From NCBI GenBank assembly GCA_965661625.1, contig CBFIEM010000010.1:1-64000 (forward strand): a stretch of 64,000 nt of DNA, given 5' to 3'. A program made the position numbers and the translations under genes. The DNA is from GCA-2705995 sp965661625. GTDB taxonomy: Bacteria; Bacteroidota; Bacteroidia; Flavobacteriales_G; Salibacteraceae. The notes under the pieces were generated by a model. The model was not told the DNA's origin. It made no database searches and saw nothing but the letters and a program-made list of their open reading frames with translations. Shown here piece after piece: positions 1 through 7,531 of the stretch. Position 1 is the stretch's first letter; each line of letters starts with the position of its first letter.

Positions 1-227
1 TATATCTTTTTATCTGATTGATTGGGGTAATCCACAAAATACCATAACCCCTTGTTCCCATCTACTTGATTTGGATAATCTACTTTAAACACCTTTAAAT
101 CACATTGATTTTCATATTCTACAACATATACCTTAACATCAGATTGATTTGAATACTCAACTGAGAATACCTTTTGAGAATAGGAGGTTAGTGGTATAAG
201 GAACAGTATAAATAGAAGGTATTTCAT
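1..227 (-). CDS. DUF6150 family secreted repeat protein (3' end outside window)
   Basis: Reading from the ATG at 227 toward the window edge gives 75 codons with no stop. A signal peptide (MKYLLFILFLIPLTSYSQ) is followed by four tandem copies of a short beta-strand motif of the form F/Y-x-V-[DE]-Y-x-NQ-x-D, with lysine between copies. This matches the small Bacteroidota family known as DUF6150, which has no established function. It is probably exported. It lies 26 bp downstream of the SHOCT gene on the same strand and may share its transcript. The C-terminus is missing only because the window ends. The family call rests on the repeat pattern alone. Confidence 0.75.
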   Translation of the reverse strand, partial: MKYLLFILFLIPLTSYSQKVFSVEYSNQSDVKVYVVEYENQCDLKVFKVDYPNQVDGNKGLWYFVDYPNQSDKKI

Positions 228-253
228 TTAAAAAAATCAATTCAAGTGGTTAA

Positions 254-1012
254 TTAGTTTTTGATGTATGGAAGTAATTCTGTTCTTCTACTTTCAAATT
301 CATCCTGTGTGATTATCCCTAAATCTACTTTATCCTTTAATTTTTTAAGAAGTATAATCACCTCATCCTCTGACATATCTAAATAGAATTTTTTTAGTTG
401 GTGATCAAATTCATCATAAGGGAGTAATTCCAAATCCCCTGTTTTTAAATCCTGAATAACCAATTCAAGTGATTCGATTGAATTTTTTATTTTCACTGAG
501 GATGAAAACCCAATATTTAATCCTTTTTGAATTTTAGTCGTCATAATACTTCGATATTTCATTCCCAATTTTTTGGAATACTTAAAATCATCAATGGTAA
601 TTTTGTATCCTCGACGAATAGGTTCAATATTTCCTATTATAAATGATCTTAAATCATCATTCATTTTTACTAACGGTTTAATTTCTTCTTCATCAGGTAA
701 AGGTTCAACACCACCATCATCATAATATTTTTTAAGTTCATCGACGTTACAGTCAAATAACACAAGTCCAGTTTCAAAGTCAGGTTTATCACCTTTAACA
801 ATCAACCCGACATTATCACCTTTAAATACCTCCGACAGATTACTTTCTCGAAATTTTTCAATCCCTAAAACAATTGACTCTTTAATACTTCCATCCTTGG
901 TTCTAAATGAGAACTTCTCCTCAACTGAGATAGAATCTGTCAACACAACTCCCATAAGGATTACTCTTTCTTTAATTAAAAAGATATTTTCTACTCTAAA
1001 TATATTATTCAT
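254..1012 (-). CDS. SHOCT-domain protein of unknown function
   Basis: A 252-residue cytoplasmic-looking protein with no signal peptide or membrane segment. The last ~30 residues (LKKLKDKVDLGIITQDEFES) match the SHOCT short C-terminal domain, an L-x-x-L-x-[DE]-x-G-[IV]-[IL]-[ST]-x-[ED]-E-[FY] helix pair usually appended to membrane or oligomerising proteins. The central part resembles no family I know. A second ATG exists at 955; 1012 is taken because it follows an A-rich stretch typical of Bacteroidota starts. It lies in the A/T-rich segment next to an integrase remnant, so it is probably accessory cargo. Confidence 0.6.
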   Translation of the reverse strand: MNNIFRVENIFLIKERVILMGVVLTDSISVEEKFSFRTKDGSIKESIVLGIEKFRESNLSEVFKGDNVGLIVKGDKPDFETGLVLFDCNVDELKKYYDDGGVEPLPDEEEIKPLVKMNDDLRSFIIGNIEPIRRGYKITIDDFKYSKKLGMKYRSIMTTKIQKGLNIGFSSSVKIKNSIESLELVIQDLKTGDLELLPYDEFDHQLKKFYLDMSEDEVIILLKKLKDKVDLGIITQDEFESRRTELLPYIKN

Positions 1013-1118
1013 TTAATTGGGTTTAATGATAAATAACATTTCAATATACAAATTTCACAATAAAACCTTGAATTATAGGTAAGAGTTTTGTAATTTAAGA
1101 ACGTTATAAATTATTTCA

Positions 1119-1304
1119 ATGAGTAGTAGAAAACGAAGAAGAGAAATTAAACAATTGATAGATTCATATCCTACCAAAACTCTAAAGGAGTTGGAAGATG
1201 AAGGAGTTGAACCCAAAAACTTTCACCTATTTGATAGAGTAGATATGAAAGAGTACCACCTCAAACACAAAACCGATTGGTGGAGTAGGATGAGTACCAC
1301 CTAA
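1119..1304 (+). CDS. Small basic hypothetical protein
   Basis: A 61-residue ORF starting with a run of Arg/Lys (MSSRKRRREIKQL), divergent from the SHOCT gene. It has no recognised domain. The basic start and the helical stretch TKTLKELEDEG could suit nucleic-acid binding, but that is a guess. The 11-mer GAGTACCACCT occurs twice near its 3' end (about 1252 and 1291), the second copy running into the stop, and a G-rich tract follows. It could be a spurious ORF. Confidence 0.35.
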   Translation: MSSRKRRREIKQLIDSYPTKTLKELEDEGVEPKNFHLFDRVDMKEYHLKHKTDWWSRMSTT

Positions 1305-1403
1305 GGGGGGTGGGGGGATTCTTTGTAAACCGATTCAAACCTTTTCATTGTGTTTGAAAGTGGTTGGTTTATATGTCGATGTCAGGTTTTTAATTCAAGT
1401 CTT

Positions 1404-2054
1404 TTATAAAACAATTATCTTTAATTTGTCATCAATTGTAACTGTTTCCCCAACATCACTATTGAAAATAGACTGTATATAAATGTTGATAGTATCTCCT
1501 TCAAATTCATTATCAAATAAGATGTTTTGTTTAGGGTTATAGGTGTATTTTGAATGTGTTCCAATTAGTGTAGGGAAGTAAGGACAATCGAAACATCCTT
1601 TTTTTGGAAATTCATACCCAACTATATTCAAAGGGGAATACAAATCAGATAACGTGATAATCGTATATGTATATTGACCAATTGGAATTGGAGTGTTTAA
1701 TCCAATATCATTAAACCAACCCAAATATGAATACATTGGAGTCCGAAAGGTTATTGAGTCCATCACAATCCAATAGTCTGAATCGAAATTACACTCAATA
1801 AGAGGGACTTTATTGATAACATAATGAGGGTTTAATTCTGATAACTCACCTTCAATTTGAAAGTAATTTAACCCATCCCATTGTATTCTGTAATATCCAT
1901 CAGAACTAATTGGTATTTCTACGTTTTTATAAATCAGATGGAACTTAGTTTCACAATCACCTAAACAGGGTTTAGGATACTCTTTTTCTTTTGTACAAGA
2001 AGACAAAATACTCAGAATGTATATGATACCTAATACTTTTTTTAAGTGTTTCAC
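1404..2054 (-). CDS. Hypothetical lipoprotein
   Basis: A 216-residue protein starting at GTG 2054, preceded by a purine-rich AGAGAG. The N-terminus MKHLKKVLGIIYILSILSSC is a lipoprotein signal with lipobox L-S-S-C, so the mature protein should begin at Cys20. The mature part holds two short Cys pairs (CLGDC and CFDC) and many Tyr/Ile/Thr beta-strand stretches. No domain is recognised. It lies in the A/T-rich island beside the integrase stub. Surface attachment is inferred from the lipobox only. Confidence 0.6.
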   Translation of the reverse strand: MKHLKKVLGIIYILSILSSCTKEKEYPKPCLGDCETKFHLIYKNVEIPISSDGYYRIQWDGLNYFQIEGELSELNPHYVINKVPLIECNFDSDYWIVMDSITFRTPMYSYLGWFNDIGLNTPIPIGQYTYTIITLSDLYSPLNIVGYEFPKKGCFDCPYFPTLIGTHSKYTYNPKQNILFDNEFEGDTINIYIQSIFNSDVGETVTIDDKLKIIVL

Positions 2055-2203
2055 TCTCTAAACCTTTTTTAGTTATTGATTAAAGATTTCTCTGTGTCTT
2101 TAAAGATATTTCTTCATCCCACTTGTAACAAGTAAAACTACCATTTTGTAAATCTCCAACTCGTAAAGAACCTCATCAGATATTTTTGATAAATTTCATA
2201 TCT

Positions 2204-2416
2204 TCATTTTAGAACAAACAAGATACAAATTTCCAAACTGTAATTCGGAGAACTTTTAGAAATACCGTTGTTCTTAAAGTGACGAGGAAGTAGTTTTATT
2301 TCTGTTGAAATGGATGTTTCTTCAGTTTTACCATTTACTGATTTACCCCTTAACCTTATGTAAAGTGGTTTTTCTTTTCCGTTATTGGACGAGTCTAATT
2401 TGAGGGAAACATTCAC
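2204..2416 (-). pseudogene. Tyrosine integrase remnant (N-terminal arm-binding domain only)
   Basis: About 60 residues match the start of Bacteroidota phage/ICE integrases: a VSLKLDSSN strand, PLYIRLR, a KTEETSISTEIKLLPRHF segment, then KSSPNY. This is the arm-type DNA-binding domain that precedes the core-binding and catalytic domains. The frame then runs into a stop. The next ~150 bp contain no core-binding or catalytic (R...HxxR...Y) domain, so the gene is truncated, probably by deletion. No ATG is present; the ORF opens with GTG. It begins ~100 bp from the 3' end of tRNA-Pro and reads away from it, as an integrase next to its attachment site does. Confidence 0.65.
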
Positions 2417-2430
2417 TAAACAAATTTAGG

Positions 2431-2496
2431 AAATCTATAGATTTTGGGGAGTAATATGGGGAGTAATCGATATCACTGAGTTTAACTCATTGATAT
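2431..2496. repeat. Clustered palindromes and tandem repeat beside tRNA-Pro (possible integrase arm/att region)
   Basis: Three structures lie between the integrase stub and the tRNA. A perfect 14-bp palindrome AAATCTATAGATTT is at 2431-2444. A tandem 12-bp repeat, TGGGGAGTAATA then TGGGGAGTAATC, is at 2445-2468. A 27-nt imperfect palindrome (13-bp arms, one mismatch, centre T) is at 2470-2496. Such repeats commonly bind the arm domain of tyrosine integrases near attL/attR; that role is inferred. The exact crossover core cannot be placed without the other end of the element. Confidence 0.5.
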
Positions 2497-2519
2497 TGAA
2501 TACTTTAAAATTAAAAATG

Positions 2520-2594
2520 TCGGGATGAGTGGATTCGAACCACCGATCTCGCGCCCCCCAGACGCGCACTTTAACCGGACTAAGCTACATCCCG
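2520..2594 (-). tRNA. tRNA-Pro(GGG)
   Basis: Read on the minus strand, the acceptor arms CGGGATG/CATCCCG pair over 7 bp, with discriminator A at 2520. The D arm, a 5-bp anticodon stem CGCGT/GCGCG, loop CTGGGGG, and a T arm with TTCGAAT are all present. Anticodon GGG gives proline. CCA is not encoded. It is the likely integration target of the island at 1-2519. Confidence 0.93.
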
Positions 2595-2613
2595 AGCGCT
2601 CTTTGTAAGGCGG

Positions 2614-2621
2614 CAAATATA
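2614..2621 (-). promoter_or_regulatory. -7 box of tRNA-Pro
   Basis: The minus strand reads TATATTTG, an exact match to the Bacteroidota -7 consensus TAnnTTTG, about 20 nt upstream of the tRNA 5' end. No clear -33 TTG was found. Confidence 0.5.
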
Positions 2622-2689
2622 ATAAACTTGTGGTTTCATTGTAACCCGATTTTGCTTTCCCTAACTTCGATTCAAACCATACGTTGATC

Positions 2690-4045
2690 ATGTTTAAGAG
2701 TCTCAACCCACATAGCAACCAAGTTATTGCAACACACCAGCAGCATACCTCAGCTCAAATTGAAACGATACTTACTCAAGCCGAAAATGCCTTCACCAGT
2801 TATCAAGCTACGTCACTGAATGAAAGAGCAGCATGGCTCCTCAAACTAGCGGATGCTTTAGCGGAAAACGAGTTGGATTTAGCACTTATGGCTATGCAGG
2901 AAATGGGTAAACCGATTGCACAAGCGCGAGCTGAAGTTCAAAAATGTGCTTGGGTTTGCCAGTATTATGCGGAACATGGCGCATCGATGCTCAGTCCGCG
3001 AGAACAATTAATCGATCAGCACGCTGCATACAGTACCTATGAGCCATTGGGAACCATCTTGGCCATCATGCCATGGAATTATCCGTATTGGCAAGTTTTT
3101 AGGTACCTCGCACCTGCAATTATGCTCGGAAATACTTCTGTGCTCAAACATGCTCCAACAACGTTGGGATGTGCTAAACACATTGAAGAACTTTGCACAA
3201 CCGTAGGCCTTCCTACCCATACCTTTCAACTGCTGATTTGCGACACCGATGCCATACCGGCTGTAATTGAAGATAACCGCATTCACGGCGTTACCCTTAC
3301 TGGAAGTACAAGTGCCGGTCGTGCAGTAGCTCAATTAGCCGGAAAGGCTCTTAAGCCTGTTGTGTTGGAGCTTGGTGGTTCCAACCCCCTACTCGTTTTA
3401 GAAGATGCCGACCTCCAACAAGCTATAGATGTAGCTTGGAGCGGGCGCATGCAAAATACAGGACAGAGTTGTATAGCGCTAAAGCGCTTTTTGGTGCATG
3501 CCAGTCTCGTTGATGATTTTACTCATGGATTTCTGGCTAAGTTTGATCATTATCCAGTGGGTGATCCAGCGGATGAAGCAACTTATTTTGGTCCGTTAGC
3601 ACGTCCTGATTTAGCACGGCAAATTCACACACAATGCCAGCAATCCATAACAAAAGGTGCCAAATTGCTTCGTGGTGGAAACATTTCAGGAGCTCGCTTT
3701 GAACCTTCACTACTCTCAGGAGTTACTCCAGAAATGGAAGCGTTCAACGAAGAAACGTTTGGCCCACTTGCTTGCATAACATCATTCAAAGAAAATACCG
3801 AAGCCCTGCGGTTAGCCAATACCACTTCATTTGGACTAGGTGCATCGGTTGTAACCCAACATCCAGAGGAGCATCTCAGTTGGACCAAAAAGATTCAGGG
3901 TGGCGCATTATTTTTTAATGAACTCGTGAAATCAGATCCGCGATTGCCGTTTGGAGGAACGCACGCATCTGGCTACGGTAGAGAGCTATCGCGTGAAGGA
4001 CTTTATGCCTTTGCCAATATCAAACCCGTTTTCATGGGAGTGTAA
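2690..4045 (+). CDS. NAD(P)-dependent aldehyde dehydrogenase (succinate-semialdehyde type)
   Basis: A 451-residue ALDH-superfamily enzyme that oxidises an aldehyde to the acid with NAD(P)+. It shows the nucleotide-site motif MPWNYPYWQ, the general-base Glu227 in LELGG, and the catalytic nucleophile Cys261 in NTGQSCIA. The short N-terminus (SLNPHSNQVIAT) and overall length fit the YneI/GabD-like succinate-semialdehyde group, but the substrate is uncertain. The ATG at 2690 is preferred over an in-frame TTG two codons earlier. It is not obviously co-transcribed with the receptor downstream. Confidence 0.9.
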   Translation: MFKSLNPHSNQVIATHQQHTSAQIETILTQAENAFTSYQATSLNERAAWLLKLADALAENELDLALMAMQEMGKPIAQARAEVQKCAWVCQYYAEHGASMLSPREQLIDQHAAYSTYEPLGTILAIMPWNYPYWQVFRYLAPAIMLGNTSVLKHAPTTLGCAKHIEELCTTVGLPTHTFQLLICDTDAIPAVIEDNRIHGVTLTGSTSAGRAVAQLAGKALKPVVLELGGSNPLLVLEDADLQQAIDVAWSGRMQNTGQSCIALKRFLVHASLVDDFTHGFLAKFDHYPVGDPADEATYFGPLARPDLARQIHTQCQQSITKGAKLLRGGNISGARFEPSLLSGVTPEMEAFNEETFGPLACITSFKENTEALRLANTTSFGLGASVVTQHPEEHLSWTKKIQGGALFFNELVKSDPRLPFGGTHASGYGRELSREGLYAFANIKPVFMGV

Positions 4046-4103
4046 CTCAATTGCTCGCGCCTTCTACCAACATTCTAACGGCTCATGCGTTTATGTCAGT
4101 GTT

Positions 4104-6455
4104 TTGAAACTACTACACCTCATAAGTGCATTACTGCTTTTTGCAGTTCACACCAACGCTCAGGATTATATCCTTTCAGGCAAGGTTACAGGACCCAATA
4201 ACCAACCGTTAATTGGTGCAACCGTGCGTGTTGACACCCTTACCATTGGTACTTCAACGGATGTAGATGGCAAGTTCCGAATCCGCGTAAAACCGGGTTA
4301 CGCAATGCTTCACATTTCTTACATCGGTTTAGAGTCTATCACTTACCGCATCCCTCCCCAAAAGCCATCAGCTTTAACATTAACCCTTCAACCAGAGGCT
4401 ATTCAAACTGAAGAGTTGGTTATTACAGGCGAACGCAGGGATAAGCACGTGGAGCAATCGGCTATGAGCAAAATGGAGCTCGAAATGGTAGAGGTTGAGC
4501 AAATTCCCGCATTCCTAGGCGAAGTGGATATTCTAAAAACCATTCAACTTTTACCAGGCGTTCAATCGGCGGGTGATGGAAATGCTGGCTTTTACGTGCG
4601 TGGTGGCGGTCCAGACCAAAATTTAATCTTATTGGATGGAGCTCCGATTTACAATGCATCCCATTTGTTCGGTTTTTTCAGCGTGTTTAACTCCGATTAT
4701 GTAGAGCGAATCGAACTTACGAAAGGAAGCATGCCCGCGCGTTATGGCAGCAGGTTAGCCAGTGTCTTGGATGTACAAACCAAGGTTGGTGACATGAACT
4801 CCTTTCACGGCGAAGGAGGATTAGGACTGATATCCAGCAAGCTCACCTTGGAAGGCCCCATCAAAAAAGGACGTTCATCGTTTCTGGTTTCGGGAAGGCG
4901 CACCTATGCCGATATAGTTTCGCGACCATTCATACCCGATACAGCTCGGTTCTCGAACTCGGGCTACTACTTTTACGACATTAATGCGAAGATGAGTTTT
5001 AAGCTGCGCGACAATAGTTTGCTGGACATTTCAGGGTATTTGGGACGTGATGTTTTTGACTTAAAGTCTCGGAAAAACGATGATTTCTCTGCACGGATTC
5101 CATGGGGAAACAACGTCATTACTGCCAATTGGACCAAAGTATTAAGCCAAAAAACCAACTTGAAACTAACTGGGATTTACACAGACTACACTTTTCGCTT
5201 TGAGGCAGCGCAGAGCGGTTTTGAACTCAATTTATTCAGTGGTATTCGCGATTTTGCCGTCAAAGGAGAGGTTACTACCATTCCGCATGTAAACCACCAA
5301 GTTAAGGTTGGTGGAGATATCATTTACCACACGTTTATTCCTTCCAGTGTTTCGGCGAGGAGCGGGGACACCCGTGTTGACGTTGGAGCAATTAATGAAA
5401 TGCGCGGCATCGAAACTGCTGGGTTTATCCAGGACGAATTCGACCTATCTACCCGTATAAAAATCAACGCGGGGTTACGCATCAGCTCATTTACGCAACT
5501 GGGGGCCTTTACCCGCTACAATGAAACTCCTACAGGTAGTGTAGATACTACGATCTATGGACCGGGAGAAGTCGTCGCTTCTTACATTGGTGTTGAACCC
5601 CGACTCAATGCGCGCATTAAGCTTGGACTTACTGATGCCATTAAATTTTCGCTTACTCGAAATTTCCAGTACGTGCATTTAGCTAATTTCTCTACCCTTT
5701 CCCTACCCACTGATTTATGGCTACCAAGTAGCGACCGGGTAAAACCGCAAATTGCCGATCAAATAGCGGTGGGGTACTTCAGGAACTTTTTCGACAACAC
5801 CTTAGAAACTAGCGTTGAGCTTTACTACCGCCACATGGACAACATGGTTGAATACCGCGAAGGTGCCCTGCCCGCCGATGACGTAGGAACAAATTCTGAC
5901 GCGAGTCTCGTATTTGGTTTCGGCTGGTCTTATGGTGCTGAATTTTTCATCAAAAAGAAATACGGTAAATGGAATGGATGGATTGGATATACATGGAGTA
6001 AAACCATGCGTAAATTTGAGGACCTCAACAATGGAAAGGCCTACCCTGCTCCTTTTGATCGCAGGCATGACCTCTCTATTGTAAACATGTACAAACTCAA
6101 CCAGAAGTGGTCGTTTGGTGCAACCTTCGTCTATGGAACTGGAAATGCTATTACCCTTCCCGTTTCACGCTATGTTATAGAAAATCGGGTTGTCGATGAA
6201 TATGGAGAGCGCAATGCTTTCCGCATGGCACCATATCATCGCTTAGACCTCTCTGCTACCAGCCAGGGTAAAAAGCGAGAGCGTTTCCAAAGTAGTTGGA
6301 ATTTTGCCATTTACAATGCCTACAGCAGGGCTAATCCCTTTTTCATTTATTTCGCAAATGAAGGTAACATTAACGAAGGAGAATTGGATGTTGAAGCGCG
6401 TCAGGTATCTCTGTTTCCCATCCTGCCATCCGTTACTTATCGTTTTAAATTTTAA
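4104..6455 (+). CDS. TonB-dependent outer-membrane receptor with carboxypeptidase-regulatory domain
   Basis: From TTG 4104 the product is 783 residues: a signal peptide (KLLHLISALLLFAVHTNAQ), a CarboxypepD-regulatory-like domain (GKVTGPNNQPLIGATVRVD, ~residues 25-105), a plug (IQLLPGVQSAGDGNAGFYVR) and a 22-strand-type barrel ending in an aromatic residue (VTYRFKF). No in-frame ATG precedes the signal peptide outside the upstream aldehyde dehydrogenase gene. ATGs at 4085 and 4093 are in other frames, so TTG is the best start. The reading frame stays open back to 3951 within that gene, which is treated as chance. The gene is followed after 2 bp by a DUF4249 lipoprotein, a recurrent pairing in Bacteroidota. 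The imported substrate is unknown. Confidence 0.88.
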   Translation: MKLLHLISALLLFAVHTNAQDYILSGKVTGPNNQPLIGATVRVDTLTIGTSTDVDGKFRIRVKPGYAMLHISYIGLESITYRIPPQKPSALTLTLQPEAIQTEELVITGERRDKHVEQSAMSKMELEMVEVEQIPAFLGEVDILKTIQLLPGVQSAGDGNAGFYVRGGGPDQNLILLDGAPIYNASHLFGFFSVFNSDYVERIELTKGSMPARYGSRLASVLDVQTKVGDMNSFHGEGGLGLISSKLTLEGPIKKGRSSFLVSGRRTYADIVSRPFIPDTARFSNSGYYFYDINAKMSFKLRDNSLLDISGYLGRDVFDLKSRKNDDFSARIPWGNNVITANWTKVLSQKTNLKLTGIYTDYTFRFEAAQSGFELNLFSGIRDFAVKGEVTTIPHVNHQVKVGGDIIYHTFIPSSVSARSGDTRVDVGAINEMRGIETAGFIQDEFDLSTRIKINAGLRISSFTQLGAFTRYNETPTGSVDTTIYGPGEVVASYIGVEPRLNARIKLGLTDAIKFSLTRNFQYVHLANFSTLSLPTDLWLPSSDRVKPQIADQIAVGYFRNFFDNTLETSVELYYRHMDNMVEYREGALPADDVGTNSDASLVFGFGWSYGAEFFIKKKYGKWNGWIGYTWSKTMRKFEDLNNGKAYPAPFDRRHDLSIVNMYKLNQKWSFGATFVYGTGNAITLPVSRYVIENRVVDEYGERNAFRMAPYHRLDLSATSQGKKRERFQSSWNFAIYNAYSRANPFFIYFANEGNINEGELDVEARQVSLFPILPSVTYRFKF

Positions 6456-6457
6456 CA

Positions 6458-7432
6458 ATGAATAGACTTTCTATAGCTTTACTTAGTATGTGGACGCTCC
6501 TTTTGAGTTGTGAGCGCGTTATCGAAGTGCCGCTTCCTGCAAATACTGAAAAACTGGTTGTTGAAGGACGTATTGAAGAAGGCTTACCCCCATTTGTATT
6601 TCTTTCTAAAAGTGTGGGATACTTTGAACCAACATCCATTGCTCGCATTCAGGAACTTCAAGTGCTCAATGCCGATGTGCAGGTTATAGCCAATGGAATT
6701 AGTTACCCACTAGAAGTGATTTGTTCCGATCAACTCACAACCAGCCAACAGGCTTTGGCTAGTGAGTTGTTAGGAGTTTCCATAACAGATTCCAGTGCTT
6801 TTTCAATTTGTTTCTACACTTTACCACTCAGCGATTTAATAGGTGGAGGATCGTTGGTTGGTGAGGCGCTCAACACCTATGATTTGGTTATCAATTGGCA
6901 GGGTGATTCGTATACAGCCAGCACCACCATTCCTCAAGCTGTACCCTTTGATTCGCTTTGGTTTACCCTTGAACAAGATAGCTTTGGGCTTATTCGAGGT
7001 AAATTAACAGACCCTGACACAGCTGGAAACTATTACCGTTTTTTTGCGCAGCGCATCAACCTTGATTCCAACGGCAATCGGTTCGATAATTTTTTTGTCG
7101 CAGATCGTGGGTCTGTTTTCGACGATCAATACTTCAATGGGCAACCTTTTAATTTTGTTTTTGAGCGTGGAAGAATACCCGGCGTAGAAGAAGAATATAC
7201 GAAAGAAAGCAGGCCTGACTTTTGGAAATACGGCGATACAGTTATTACAAAATTCTGTGCTATCGACAAACCACATTTTGATTTCTTACGCACGTTTGAA
7301 GTGCAGCAATTTAGCGGTGGTAACCCCTTCTCTGCTCCAGCAAATGTTCCTACCAACCTATCGAATGGTGCACTGGGTGTTTGGGGGGGGTATGGAATTA
7401 CCTACGACACATTGATTTGCCTTCCCAATTAA
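6458..7432 (+). CDS. DUF4249 lipoprotein, partner of TonB receptor
   Basis: A 324-residue protein starting with a lipoprotein signal whose lipobox is LLLSC (Cys18). The start of the mature part (VIEVPLPANTEKLVVEGRI) is characteristic of DUF4249. The family typically sits directly after a TonB-dependent receptor, as here (2-bp gap), and is thought to be a surface or periplasmic partner by analogy with SusD-like proteins. That role is inferred. An 8-G run (7383-7390) lies 14 codons before the stop and could slip, altering only the extreme C-terminus. Confidence 0.85.
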   Translation: MNRLSIALLSMWTLLLSCERVIEVPLPANTEKLVVEGRIEEGLPPFVFLSKSVGYFEPTSIARIQELQVLNADVQVIANGISYPLEVICSDQLTTSQQALASELLGVSITDSSAFSICFYTLPLSDLIGGGSLVGEALNTYDLVINWQGDSYTASTTIPQAVPFDSLWFTLEQDSFGLIRGKLTDPDTAGNYYRFFAQRINLDSNGNRFDNFFVADRGSVFDDQYFNGQPFNFVFERGRIPGVEEEYTKESRPDFWKYGDTVITKFCAIDKPHFDFLRTFEVQQFSGGNPFSAPANVPTNLSNGALGVWGGYGITYDTLICLPN

Positions 7433-7502
7433 GCATAAAGAATTATTATTGCCCAGTAATTAGAATCGTATGGTACACGACAATTAGAGCCTCAGTATTC
7501 TC

Positions 7503-7510
7503 TATTTTTG
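7503..7510 (+). promoter_or_regulatory. -7 box of trxB
   Basis: TATTTTTG matches TAnnTTTG exactly and lies 21 nt before the trxB ATG, implying a leader of about 15 nt. No TTG is present at the usual -33 distance. Confidence 0.5.
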
Positions 7511-7531
7511 CACCTATAAATAATTGAAGTA

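Noticed and set aside
2482..2718. 78-codon minus-strand ORF
   Set aside because: It covers tRNA-Pro and has no domain or start context.
3951..4103. Extension of the TonB receptor ORF into the aldehyde dehydrogenase gene
   Set aside because: It would put 51 residues before the signal peptide and overlap a well-conserved enzyme C-terminus; treated as chance open frame.
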